A DNA stretch of 64,000 bases, from assembly GCA_964401835.1 (NCBI GenBank), contig CAYNZP010000001.1, forward strand, positions 340,154 through 404,153, written 5' to 3'. Source of the stretch: CAYNZP01 sp964401835. Its GTDB lineage: Bacteria > Planctomycetota > Phycisphaerae > SM23-33. Under the pieces are notes generated by a model. The model saw only the letters and a list, made by a program, of their open reading frames with translations. It was not told where the DNA came from and made no database searches. Positions 43,501 through 51,582 of the stretch are shown here, in pieces (position 1 is the stretch's first letter; each line of letters begins with the position of its first letter). The position numbers and the translations under genes are program-made.

Positions 43501-46500
43501 TCTTTCTGCAATCGATCCCGACGGTGAAGAGCTTACTTATTCAGCGGAAGACCTTCCAGCTGGAGCAATATTAGACAATGGAGTATTCACTTGGACACCG
43601 AATTACGAACAAGCCGGAATCTATAACATTACGTTCAGCGTTTCTGATGGTACCTTTTCTGATAGTGAGGCAGTAACCTTAACAATAGCCAATACCAATC
43701 GTTCTCCATTCATTGATCCTGTCGATAGCCTTAATGGCGCCGAAGCCAGTCTGCTGCAATTCAGCATATCTGCGGCCGACCCTGACGGCGACCCCATTAC
43801 CTACTCAGCCACCGACCTGCCGGATGGAGCTGTCTTTGATGAAACCGAGAGAATTTTCACATGGACACCGAATTATGAACAGGCCGGGATTTATAATGTA
43901 ACGTTCAGTATCTCTGATGGAACATTATCTGATACTGAAACGATATCTGTCGATATTGCTAACACCAACCGGCCACCGGTATTGGATCCTATCGGTAATC
44001 GCAACGGCGATGAGGATAGTCCGCTGCAATTCAGCATTTCCGCGACCGACCCGGACGGCGACCCCATTACCTACTCAGCTGAGGCCCTGCCGGATGGAGC
44101 TGTCTTTGATGAAACCGAGAGAATTTTCACATGGACACCGAATTTCGAACAGGCGGGAACCTATGAAGTCACCTTCATTGCATCTGATGGAGCATTATCC
44201 GGCAGCGAAGTAGTAACAATTGAAATTGCCAATACCAATCGTCCGCCGGAGATAAATCCAATCGGGGAACAAAGTGGCGCCGAAAACACCCCTCTGCAAT
44301 TTTCGGTATCTGGAATCGATCCGGATAATGACCAGCTTACATATTCATCCACAGCGCTTCCCGAAGGAGCCCAGCTCAACGAAACAGATGGAACGTTCAC
44401 CTGGACGCCGAATTATGAACAAGCCGGAACCTATAACATCACGTTCATCGTTTCTGATACTACCTTTTCTGATAGTGAGGCAGTAACCTTAACCATAGCC
44501 AATACCAATCGTCCCCCAATTTTAGACCCCTTAAACGATGTTAGCAGTGCTGAAGATAGCCTGGTGCAATTTACGGTATCTGCAATCGACCCGGACGGAG
44601 ACCCGATCTCATATTCAGCTGGTTGGTTGCCCTACAAGTCCGTTTTTAATGGATACGAGGGGACATTTACCTGGACGCCGAATTTCGACCAGGCCGGCAC
44701 ATATGAAGTAACCTTCAGTGCATCTGACGGGATATTGTCCGACAGTAAAACAATAACCATTTACATCGCCAATATAAATCGGCCACCGGAGATTGATCCG
44801 ATTGCAGCAGTAAATGCTTACGAGCAGCAACTGATAGAGTTCGTCGTCTCTGCAGACGACCCGGATGAAGACGCATTGGATGTCTCCGCAAATAATCTCC
44901 CGGAAGGTGCAAGCTTCGAGCCAGCTGATAGGATCTTTTCGTGGACTCCTACAAGCGAACAATCCGGCAACTATGAAGTTACTTTCATTGCCACAGATGG
45001 TGACCTGTCAACCAATGCCGCCTGCTCGATTTTTGTAGCAGATGGGCACGCTCCTGTACTCGAAATTACGGGCTCTACGGTAGTAGAAAACGGGCAACCG
45101 ATTTTATTAACGGCTACGGCAACAGATGTCGACAACGATGAATTGACTATCAGCGTCAGCGATATTCCCTCCGGCGCTGTATGGGACCCACAGGCTCAAA
45201 CTTTAAGCTGGCAGGATACCGCAGAACTTGCTGGCGTTTATCCGGTCCTGTTCGAAGTCAGTGACGGATATGGAACCGTATCCAAAGTTGTAGATATCAA
45301 GATTCTCGGCCTGCCGGTTGGATACACTGCAATTGGTCAGGGTTATACCAACGCCTACTACATTGACAACGATAGGGACGGCTACGGCGTAGCATCTATT
45401 TTTGGCCCCGACGCGGATGACAACGACCCCGAGGTCAATACATGGGCTACAGTTGAAGCCAAGTATGGTGATCTCGAGACCTTTGTCCGCCACAAGGGCT
45501 ATGATCCTAATCGTATAATCGTCGTTAATCCGGGGGATAGCTACAGCACCCCACAGCCAGGTGACATGATTGTCTTTGGGAGCGGAACGGGCGTGGGTAA
45601 CTATCCCTTCGGCGCAAGCAATCTCAACGGCACGGCTGATGCGCCGATAGTTTTCATGGCAATGCCGGGTGAAAAGGTAATCTGGGATTCAAACGGCCAG
45701 TCTATTGGCATTGATCATAGCAGCTATCTGGTCTTCGACGGCTTTATTTGCACCAACACCTCCGGTTACACTGGTAACGGTGTTGTGATATATGAAAGCA
45801 GCAATATCACGTTGCGAAATATAGAAAGCAGCAGCCATTCTCGCGGCATTTCGGGAATGCAAGACCTTCAGAACATAACACTTGAGTTTAGCGTGTTCCG
45901 CGACAATGTTACACACGGAATTTACCTGGGGGCGCGCGATCTACCCAATTCTAACATCACGGTTCGTAATTGTCTTTCTTATGGAAACGGTTACCACGGA
46001 TTCCAGCACAATGGCAGGGTTACGAATTTATTGGTAGAAAGTAATATTATCCAAAGCAACAAACTTGCCGGTATCTCACTGATAGAGGGTGTCTCATATT
46101 CCGAGGTCAGGAACAATCTCGTATTCAACAATGCTAAACAAGGCATTGTCTTTTACGCATATGACGATACGCCGTTGAGTGGAATTCTTCCATACGACCA
46201 AACGAATAATCTTGTTATCAACAATACCGTTTGGGTGGGGTACTACGACTTCCAAGGCAATGTCGGACCTGAAGATCACGCCGCCGTTCTTTTCAACGAC
46301 GCCACCAAAGCCCAGAACATAAGCCTGGATAACAACGTGTTCCAAAACAATATTTTCGTAACCTACAGCGGCACAGCCTTCCAGTTCAACCAGGAAAAAT
46401 TCGCACAGACAACTACGGTAGAGAATAACATCTTCTTCAGGCAGGGCGACGACTTGATAATGAGCACTGGCGGAAGCGTCTGGGAAGAAGGGGCGGTATC

Positions 46501-46738
46501 GTACGACCTAGCAGAATTCGAGGTTTTCAGCGACTTGATTGCGAGCAATAATTTCCAACAGCCCCTTTTCTCCGATGTTTCAACGGACTATTTCGCCCAG
46601 CCGGAGAAATTCGACTTCGGCCTTCTTTCCGCAAGCCCGGCTATCAATTTTGGCACAGACAACAATGCCCCCCTGCTGGATCTTAGAGGTTCACTGCGAG
46701 ACGAATTCCCCGATGCTGGATGTTTCGAATTGAGCTAG
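40547..46738 (+). CDS. Giant LEPR-XLL surface protein with DUF1349-like, Fn3, LamG, Ig-repeat and beta-helix domains
   Basis: 2,063 residues. The N-terminus has the LEPR-XLL motif (LEPRLLLSA, residues 31-39) found on very large exported proteins of planctomycetes. Two DUF1349-like beta-sandwich units (about 40-235 and 345-540) are 60-70% alike and begin FSSPALDTDIWQFIDPVGDS and FSNPVLSNQIWQFIDPVGDS. Fn3-like units (about 240-330, 545-635, 640-730) contain TTTLEYGLT-type segments. A LamG-like domain follows (about 741-960), then seven Ig-like repeats (about 963-1588), a calcium-type DNDRDGYG segment (about 1606) and a right-handed parallel beta-helix (about 1655-2063) of the polysaccharide-lyase fold. 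No C-terminal sorting signal or dockerin is seen. A polysaccharide-binding or -cleaving surface role is inferred. Confidence 0.85.
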   Translation: MEAPDASVSRLMASVDNNFALGDTCPQFQALEPRLLLSAISDDFSSPALDTDIWQFIDPVGDSQLVLDGTNALITVGAGVSHDVWKSGNNAPRLMQLIENEDFEVEVKFESRPEGTYCVNGIIIEQDGDNFLRFDFHSSGSNLNLFAASFDNGAPQARLYIPLSGGEVTYMRVSRQGNTWTQEYSYDGQAWTFGGSFQQTLNVSAVGPFVGNEGSNPPAYTGSIDYFFNTTTPIDPEDGPEPDVTPPQISDVSVELGISNIQVSFETDETATTTLEYGLTKNYELGSVSGPTGTAHNLLINSLQAETTYHMKITAVDESDNVTQSPDYTATTKQIPTTEGIRSDDFSNPVLSNQIWQFIDPVGDSEFILNGTNAFIAVPAGVPHDIWEAGNRAPRLMQPAENEDFEIEVKFESQPEGRYAVQGIIIEQDRDNFLRLDFHSSGSNVSLFAASFTNDNPAVKLYKPISVSNPIYMRISRLGDLWTQQFSSDGESWIIGGSFTHSLNVTSVGAFVGNEGSNPPEFTGSIDYFFNTASRIEPEDSNPDTTPPEIQNISIEAGTDFIQIDFATDEPTIATVEYGLTENHELGVISGQQGTTHSIRIENLHASTTYQLRISAVDTSGNVSISDNVITTAEIPPDTLPPAIQNITVDAGETYLEINFVTNEPAIAVLDYGLTTQYELGNIQSPEGTAHSIRIESLQPDKVYNFKITTSDPNGNTSQTQNMTASTNPVVFENERVIENLVALYTFKEGGGDTIHDISGVGNEMNLIIDDPDKVKWSNSALSVNEEALIATSTAATKLIGSVQSSSEITIEAWITPANVTQDGPARIISLSLDAYERNFTLGQGLWGSQPSDIIDVRFRSTETSTNGQPSLTTPAGSISPELSHVVYTRDSNGTARIYVNNTLLAETFVAGDLSNWDTSYFLSLANEFGGSRPWFGTFYLAAFYSLALTTEQVDQNYLAGVNQPPKIYPIGNRNGEEDSLLQFTLSAIDPDGEELTYSAEDLPAGAILDNGVFTWTPNYEQAGIYNITFSVSDGTFSDSEAVTLTIANTNRSPFIDPVDSLNGAEASLLQFSISAADPDGDPITYSATDLPDGAVFDETERIFTWTPNYEQAGIYNVTFSISDGTLSDTETISVDIANTNRPPVLDPIGNRNGDEDSPLQFSISATDPDGDPITYSAEALPDGAVFDETERIFTWTPNFEQAGTYEVTFIASDGALSGSEVVTIEIANTNRPPEINPIGEQSGAENTPLQFSVSGIDPDNDQLTYSSTALPEGAQLNETDGTFTWTPNYEQAGTYNITFIVSDTTFSDSEAVTLTIANTNRPPILDPLNDVSSAEDSLVQFTVSAIDPDGDPISYSAGWLPYKSVFNGYEGTFTWTPNFDQAGTYEVTFSASDGILSDSKTITIYIANINRPPEIDPIAAVNAYEQQLIEFVVSADDPDEDALDVSANNLPEGASFEPADRIFSWTPTSEQSGNYEVTFIATDGDLSTNAACSIFVADGHAPVLEITGSTVVENGQPILLTATATDVDNDELTISVSDIPSGAVWDPQAQTLSWQDTAELAGVYPVLFEVSDGYGTVSKVVDIKILGLPVGYTAIGQGYTNAYYIDNDRDGYGVASIFGPDADDNDPEVNTWATVEAKYGDLETFVRHKGYDPNRIIVVNPGDSYSTPQPGDMIVFGSGTGVGNYPFGASNLNGTADAPIVFMAMPGEKVIWDSNGQSIGIDHSSYLVFDGFICTNTSGYTGNGVVIYESSNITLRNIESSSHSRGISGMQDLQNITLEFSVFRDNVTHGIYLGARDLPNSNITVRNCLSYGNGYHGFQHNGRVTNLLVESNIIQSNKLAGISLIEGVSYSEVRNNLVFNNAKQGIVFYAYDDTPLSGILPYDQTNNLVINNTVWVGYYDFQGNVGPEDHAAVLFNDATKAQNISLDNNVFQNNIFVTYSGTAFQFNQEKFAQTTTVENNIFFRQGDDLIMSTGGSVWEEGAVSYDLAEFEVFSDLIASNNFQQPLFSDVSTDYFAQPEKFDFGLLSASPAINFGTDNNAPLLDLRGSLRDEFPDAGCFELS
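43435..45310 (+). repeat. Seven tandem Ig-like repeats within the giant surface protein gene
   Basis: Coding repeats of about 88 codons. Units 2 to 6 begin NRxPxxDP-like; most units contain DPDGDPITYSA-like and TFTWTPNYEQAGTYNVTFxxSD-like segments. Units 2 and 3 are nearly identical at DNA level over much of their length, suggesting recent duplication. Unit 7 is divergent and begins GHAPVLEITGSTV. The repeats resemble the putative-Ig (He_PIG) family. Confidence 0.8.
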
Positions 46739-46755
46739 CTAGGGTTGTGCATACC

Positions 46756-46828
46756 GAAAATTCTGTCGGTCTTAATTTACTATGACTTATGATTCTTGAG
46801 CAGATTGCGGTTTTGGCCTATGATTTGC
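46756..46828 (+). promoter_or_regulatory. Shared promoter/operator block, GntR-locus copy
   Basis: Ungapped counterpart of 22794-22866. -35 TTGAGC (46796-46801), 17-base spacer, -10 TATGAT (46819-46824). An IS-end fragment (46884-46909) lies between it and the GntR gene, so the original distance to the operon has probably changed. Confidence 0.7.
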
Positions 46829-46883
46829 TTTAACGGGCGGCTTGAATCAGCAACAGTTAATGAGGGAAATACAAGAAGTTAAA

Positions 46884-46909
46884 TTAGGCGGACTTTTGAG
46901 ACACTCCGG
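46884..46909. repeat. Solo IS end
   Basis: TTAGGCGGACTTTTGAGACA is identical to the reverse complement of the left end of the insertion sequence at 58607-59812, and the following ACTCCG matches its right end. No transposase is attached here; it is a scar or a solo terminal repeat. Confidence 0.6.
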
Positions 46910-46971
46910 GCTTTTTTATACCCCACAATTTTGTTGAATATACATTATCGTCAAACATTGCCCAAAAAAAA

Positions 46972-47009
46972 TTGACAGACCCGGAATTATTGGTACACTT
47001 AATATACCA
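46972..47009 (+). promoter_or_regulatory. GntR promoter and candidate self-operator
   Basis: -35 TTGACA (46972-46977) with TACACT (46994-46999) as -10 after 16 bases. Overlapping the -10 is the inverted repeat TGGTA (46991-46995) and TACCA (47005-47009), close to FadR-subfamily half-sites (TGGT...ACCA), suggesting autoregulation by the downstream GntR protein. Confidence 0.5.
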
Positions 47010-47028
47010 GTTATCAAGGACTGTATCT

Positions 47029-47706
47029 ATGCAGAAGGAACAGCTTAGCAGTAAAATAACACGCGAAATTATTTCCTCGATAGCCTCGGGAATTTATGCA
47101 AACGCACAGAGGCTGCCTAGTGAGCGGATGCTTTGCAAGCAGTTCAAGGTGAGTAGGGGCACCCTTAGAAAGGCGATTTCCGACCTGGATAATCTGGGAG
47201 TGGTCACGATAAAGCCAAACTCGGGAATTTACGTAAACGATATATCCGATACTCGTCTTCCGGAAAGGTTGCTACCCCGTAATTTCAAAAGGGTGGATAT
47301 CAATGACATCATTTTTGCTCGTAAAGCTATTGAATTGTCAGCTCTGGAATCGTCTTGTGAGCGAATTAATTCAAAGCAGATTGAAATCCTTGAAAGACTT
47401 ATTCAGGGCATGGCTGAGTCGCTGCATGATTTGGCGAAATTCCTTGAATATGACATGAAATTCCACCAGTCACTTGTGCGTTTCAGCGGCAATATGGTTT
47501 TGGTAACTGCTTTTGAAGCGATTTACGAATATCACAAATTTTCCTCTGTTTTTACCAGTCAGCAAGAGGGTGAAGAGGAATTGGCTTTGAGCTACCATCG
47601 CAAATTGCTGGCTGCACTTGAAAAAGGCGACGTCAAAGCCAGCCGGAAAATATTAAACCAGCATTTGGATTACATGAAAAAGTACAGTCAGGTTGGCTCC
47701 AGATGA
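47029..47706 (+). CDS. GntR family (FadR/FCD subfamily) transcriptional regulator
   Basis: 225-residue regulator. The N-terminal winged helix contains IYANAQRLPSERMLCKQFKVSRGTLRKAISDLDNLGVV. The C-terminal FCD domain binds a metal/effector: Asp in YDMKFHQSLV with its His, and a further His in LSYHRKLL and LNQHLDYM. The frame stays open to a TTG at 46972, but this TTG is the -35 of a promoter, so ATG 47029 (AAGGA upstream) is chosen. It directly precedes the sugar-acid/amino-sugar genes it probably controls. Confidence 0.88.
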   Translation: MQKEQLSSKITREIISSIASGIYANAQRLPSERMLCKQFKVSRGTLRKAISDLDNLGVVTIKPNSGIYVNDISDTRLPERLLPRNFKRVDINDIIFARKAIELSALESSCERINSKQIEILERLIQGMAESLHDLAKFLEYDMKFHQSLVRFSGNMVLVTAFEAIYEYHKFSSVFTSQQEGEEELALSYHRKLLAALEKGDVKASRKILNQHLDYMKKYSQVGSR

Positions 47707-47725
47707 AAAAGAAAGAGAGAATATC

Positions 47726-48973
47726 ATGAGTTCAAAACCACAGGTCTGTATTGTTGGCGGCGGGATGATAACCAGAATTCAACTCTTGCCAACAATTTAC
47801 CACCTCCAAAGGGAAGGGCTGGTTGGCGACATTCATGTTTGCGCACTGAATACACCGCCGATTAAAGAACTCCAGGAAGACGCAACGCTGAAGAGGGCGT
47901 TTCCGGACCAGAGTTTAACGCCGCATCCTGACCCGGCGAAGGTCGAGCCTTCTGAGAAATTTCCTGACAGCTATAAGAAAGTCTTCGCGGCGGCATCTAA
48001 AGGCAGCATTGCTGTTATAGCTGTCCCGGACCAGTTGCATTACGCGATCCTCAAAGATGCTGTCGAAAACGAACTACACGTATGCATCGTCAAGCCGCTT
48101 GTACTGAAACACTCCCAGGCTGTGGAAATTGCAAAGCTGGCCTATGATAAAGGTTTGGTTGTAGGCGTTGAATATCACAAACGGTTCGACTATCGCAACC
48201 TGATGGCCCGAAAGGAATACCGCAACGGCAGTCTTGGGGAGTTTCGCTTGGCACAGGCACAGATGATCGAGCCTTATTATTATCGCGACTCGAATTTCCA
48301 GAACTGGTGTACGTGCGAAAACAGCGACATGTTTACCTACGTCGGCTGTCATTATGTAGACCTTGTCGCCTTCATAACCGGCCTTAAGCCTGTTTCGGTT
48401 AGCGTCTACGGCATCGTTGATAAATACCCAAACGGTAAGGAAGGCTTCCTCTGGACCGATGGCCGGGTTGTCTGGGAAAACGGCGCATCCCTGAGCGTTG
48501 TCGACGCCATTGGCTACCCTGACGGTGCAGCCGGAGGAAATGCACAAGGCCTGACGATGTGGAATCAGGGCGATACTGACGCGACGTTGCTTGTCCATTC
48601 CGACCAGTATCGCGGTGTGAAATGCAGTTACAATGCAGCCGGGGATGAACCCGGCGATACCATCTATGCTGAGCCAAATCCCGACTATTTCCAGTTAATA
48701 GACCAAGGTGGCGAAGGTTTGGTGCCAATCGGTTACGGCCACAGAAGCGCCGAATACATTATAAGGGCAGGTTGCAAGGCTGCTCAGATTCCTGACCTTT
48801 CCGAGCGACAGAAGCTAATCAGACAATATGACGAGGATGGCATTATGGCCACTCCCACAAACAGCAGTTACAACGAGTTGGTGGTTGAGGCTGCACGCTT
48901 GAGCATATCCAACAGTGGGCGTGAAGTTCAAATTGACTACAAAACAAACACTGTAAAGTTTCGTGATTATTGA
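47726..48973 (+). CDS. Gfo/Idh/MocA family oxidoreductase
   Basis: 415-residue NAD(P)-dependent oxidoreductase. The N-terminal Rossmann fold starts QVCIVGGGMITRIQLLPTIY, with VIAVPDQLHYAIL and the family's catalytic-Lys region VCIVKPLVLKHSQAVEIAKLA. YVGCHYVDLVAFITGLKPVSV corresponds to the GxHxxD region of the C-terminal domain. The gene is 20 bases after the regulator gene. Sugar or inositol-type substrates are usual for the family; the aminotransferase and deacetylase neighbours suggest an amino-sugar derivative. GAGAG precedes ATG 47726; the in-frame ATG at 47693 has no ribosome binding site. Confidence 0.85.
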   Translation: MSSKPQVCIVGGGMITRIQLLPTIYHLQREGLVGDIHVCALNTPPIKELQEDATLKRAFPDQSLTPHPDPAKVEPSEKFPDSYKKVFAAASKGSIAVIAVPDQLHYAILKDAVENELHVCIVKPLVLKHSQAVEIAKLAYDKGLVVGVEYHKRFDYRNLMARKEYRNGSLGEFRLAQAQMIEPYYYRDSNFQNWCTCENSDMFTYVGCHYVDLVAFITGLKPVSVSVYGIVDKYPNGKEGFLWTDGRVVWENGASLSVVDAIGYPDGAAGGNAQGLTMWNQGDTDATLLVHSDQYRGVKCSYNAAGDEPGDTIYAEPNPDYFQLIDQGGEGLVPIGYGHRSAEYIIRAGCKAAQIPDLSERQKLIRQYDEDGIMATPTNSSYNELVVEAARLSISNSGREVQIDYKTNTVKFRDY

Positions 48974-49017
48974 TTCATTAGATAATTCAAACATAAGCAA
49001 GAAGGAAAATTTACAAG

Positions 49018-50382
49018 ATGGCAACAAAAGAATTTCCCCTGACACCGGCGGACGTTAGTCCTGTAAAAACAAAGTATCGTAATATTTGTACCAAGATACC
49101 CGTGCCGGAATCCATCGAGCTACTTGAAAAGCTTCGCGATCTCGAACCCCGCAGCATGGGCGGCCAGCCGCCGATTATCTGGGACCATGGCGAAGATTTC
49201 ACGGTTTCCGATGCCTTTGGAAATACATGGCTGGATTTCTCTGCTGGCGTTCTTGTTACATCATCTGGTCATGGTCGGCCTGAGATAGTAAAGGCTATTC
49301 AGGATATGGCCGGTCAGGGAATGTACCATGCGTATTGCTTCCCAACTAAAATAAGAATTAAACTGATCGAAAAGCTTACGAGCATGCTCCCTGCGCCGCT
49401 TAAGAGAGTCTTTCTGTTGACGACAGGCTCAGAAGCTACAGAATGCTGTATCAAACTGGCACGGACGAAAGGCTTGCAGATTGGTGGGGCGGAAAAGAAC
49501 GTGCTGGTAACTTTTGAAAACGGTTTTCACGGCCGGACTATGGGATCTCAGCTTGCTGGCGGTTCCCCCTCTCTCAAGAGCTGGATAGGCGGCGATGATC
49601 CACGTTTTGTCCAGGTGCCTTTCCCCGAAGGTTTCCGGCAGAAGGATACCAGTTTCGAAGTATTTGAAAAGACATTGGCCGAAAAAGGCATCAATCCGGA
49701 TAACGTATGCGGCGTGATGAGCGAGACCTATCAGGGCTGCAATGCCACGCTTATGCCCAAACAGTATGCCCAGGCTCTCCGCAAGTGGTGCGACGATCAC
49801 AAGGCTGTTTTGGTCTTCGATGAGGTCCAGGCAGGCTTTGGGCGGACGGGTAAGCCGTTCGGGTTCATGCACTATGGCATAGTTCCTGACCTTGTCGCAT
49901 GCGGCAAGGGTATCTCAGGCGGCATGCCCGTAGCGGCAGTTCTCGGCACTGAAAAACTAATGAATATGTATGGCCCGGGAGAGATGACCAGCACCCACTC
50001 GGCAAACCCGATATGCTCAGCTGCGGCATTGGCCAATCTTGAAGTTATCGAAAAGGAAAACCTTGTCGAAAATGCTGCAAAGCTTGAGTCGGTTCTTGCT
50101 GAAGGCTGTAAGAAGATAGCCGAAGTTTCCGACGGCAAGGTCGGACATTGGACAGTTACTGGTTTGGTTAGCGCGCTACAGTTTACAAAGGCCGGCACGA
50201 CTGAATCCGATCCTGACTTGGCTTGGGAAATGGTCTGGCGAGCGGTTAAGCAGGGTGTTATGCTTTTTGCTCCTGTAGGCGTGGGCGGCTGTGCGATTAA
50301 GATTAACCCGCCACTTACCATTACAGAAGAGGCACTTCGAGAAGGACTCGATGTTCTGGAAGAGATCGCAAAATCACTCTAG
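49018..50382 (+). CDS. Class III pyridoxal-phosphate aminotransferase
   Basis: 454-residue aminotransferase of the ornithine/4-aminobutyrate type. LTTGSEATECCIKLAR (about residues 140-155) is the phosphate-binding region. VFDEVQAGFGRTGKPFGFMHYG holds the Asp that pairs with PLP nitrogen, and the Schiff-base Lys is in VACGKGISGGMPVAAVLG. FENGFHGRTMGSQ is a family hallmark. AAGGA precedes the ATG. In this operon it probably aminates or deaminates a sugar aldehyde or keto-acid linked to the oxidoreductase upstream. Confidence 0.92.
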   Translation: MATKEFPLTPADVSPVKTKYRNICTKIPVPESIELLEKLRDLEPRSMGGQPPIIWDHGEDFTVSDAFGNTWLDFSAGVLVTSSGHGRPEIVKAIQDMAGQGMYHAYCFPTKIRIKLIEKLTSMLPAPLKRVFLLTTGSEATECCIKLARTKGLQIGGAEKNVLVTFENGFHGRTMGSQLAGGSPSLKSWIGGDDPRFVQVPFPEGFRQKDTSFEVFEKTLAEKGINPDNVCGVMSETYQGCNATLMPKQYAQALRKWCDDHKAVLVFDEVQAGFGRTGKPFGFMHYGIVPDLVACGKGISGGMPVAAVLGTEKLMNMYGPGEMTSTHSANPICSAAALANLEVIEKENLVENAAKLESVLAEGCKKIAEVSDGKVGHWTVTGLVSALQFTKAGTTESDPDLAWEMVWRAVKQGVMLFAPVGVGGCAIKINPPLTITEEALREGLDVLEEIAKSL

Positions 50383-50415
50383 TGTTAATAGTTTACGATA
50401 GGATTTAGAGTAATA

Positions 50416-51354
50416 ATGAACCATAAAAGCGGATATTTCGATGTTCAGGTCAACGGTTATGGAGGAGTTGATTTTAATAATGACCAATTAACCCCCGAAG
50501 GCCTAAATAAAGCCTGCGTGGCTTTACAGTCGGACGGCGTCGATGGAATACTGGCGACCATTATGACCGAGGACATTGAGGTAATGTGCGACTACTTACG
50601 GCAGCTTGTGGAGTTGCGGGAAAAAGATTCACTGGCGAAAAAGCTCATTGTCGGATTTCATATCGAAGGGCCATTCATTAACGAGACGGCAGGTTATCGC
50701 GGTGCGCATCCAGCCGATGCTATCAAGCCGGCTGACCTAGACGACATGAAACGCTTGTTGGATGCGGCAGGCGGCCTAACCCGTATCGTCACACTCGCTC
50801 CGGAACAGGACAAAGCCCTGTCCGTAACAAAGTTTCTTGCCGGAGAGAGTATCGTGGTTTCCGCCGGACATTGTAACTCCACGCTGGATGAATTCAGTGC
50901 GGCTATCGATGCCGGCCTTTCTATGTTCACGCATTTAGGTAACGGCTGTCCACCGCAAATAAATCGCCACGATAATATAATCCAACGGGTGTTGTCCCTG
51001 GCTGATAAGCTCTGGATTACATTCATAGCAGACGGAGTTCATGTCCCGTTATTTGCCCTGAATAATTACCTGGCAGCGGCCGGTCTTGACCGCTGCATTA
51101 TTACCACAGACGCCATGGCCGCCGCGGGTCTTGGCCTTGGGCGATACACAGTCGGAAGATGGGATATTGAGGTAGGAAACGACTTGGCAGCCCGCTCTCC
51201 AGATGGTTCGCACTTGGTAGGTTCCGCAGTTAGTATGAAACAGAGCGCGAAGAATCTCCATGAATATCTTGGCCTTTCCTCTGAGCAAATCTTCAAGTTA
51301 ATGTGTGAGAATCCCAAGCGAGCAATTGGGCGCATTGAAGGCTGTAACGGATAG
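50416..51354 (+). CDS. NagA-like N-acetylglucosamine-6-phosphate deacetylase
   Basis: 312-residue amidohydrolase. GYFDVQVNGYGGVDFNN is the NagA N-terminal motif. HIEGPFINETAGYRGAHP holds the metal Glu, GHCNSTLDEFSAAIDAG and MFTHLGNGCPP the metal His residues, and IITTDAMAAAGLGLG the catalytic Asp. It is about 65 residues shorter than E. coli NagA and begins at the metal-binding barrel, lacking the small beta-domain strands at the N-terminus. Removal of an acetyl group from an N-acetylamino sugar phosphate is the expected reaction. It closes the GntR operon. Confidence 0.85.
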   Translation: MNHKSGYFDVQVNGYGGVDFNNDQLTPEGLNKACVALQSDGVDGILATIMTEDIEVMCDYLRQLVELREKDSLAKKLIVGFHIEGPFINETAGYRGAHPADAIKPADLDDMKRLLDAAGGLTRIVTLAPEQDKALSVTKFLAGESIVVSAGHCNSTLDEFSAAIDAGLSMFTHLGNGCPPQINRHDNIIQRVLSLADKLWITFIADGVHVPLFALNNYLAAAGLDRCIITTDAMAAAGLGLGRYTVGRWDIEVGNDLAARSPDGSHLVGSAVSMKQSAKNLHEYLGLSSEQIFKLMCENPKRAIGRIEGCNG

Positions 51355-51582
51355 TGAAGCACCCGATTTTCTCCTGAGTTATTAATTCCATTTCTCTTGC
51401 CAAAAGTCTCTGCAGGACTCGACAATTCCCTATCACATTCAAGCAGTTAGTTTGTTATTTCAATTCGATAAGGATTTGAAGTATCATCCCGGAGAGATAA
51501 AGTCAGAGCATTATCCATGGAAATTTATAAATAAAAAATCATCGAATTTAATATTTGATTCTTCGTCTTATTTAGTGGCGGG

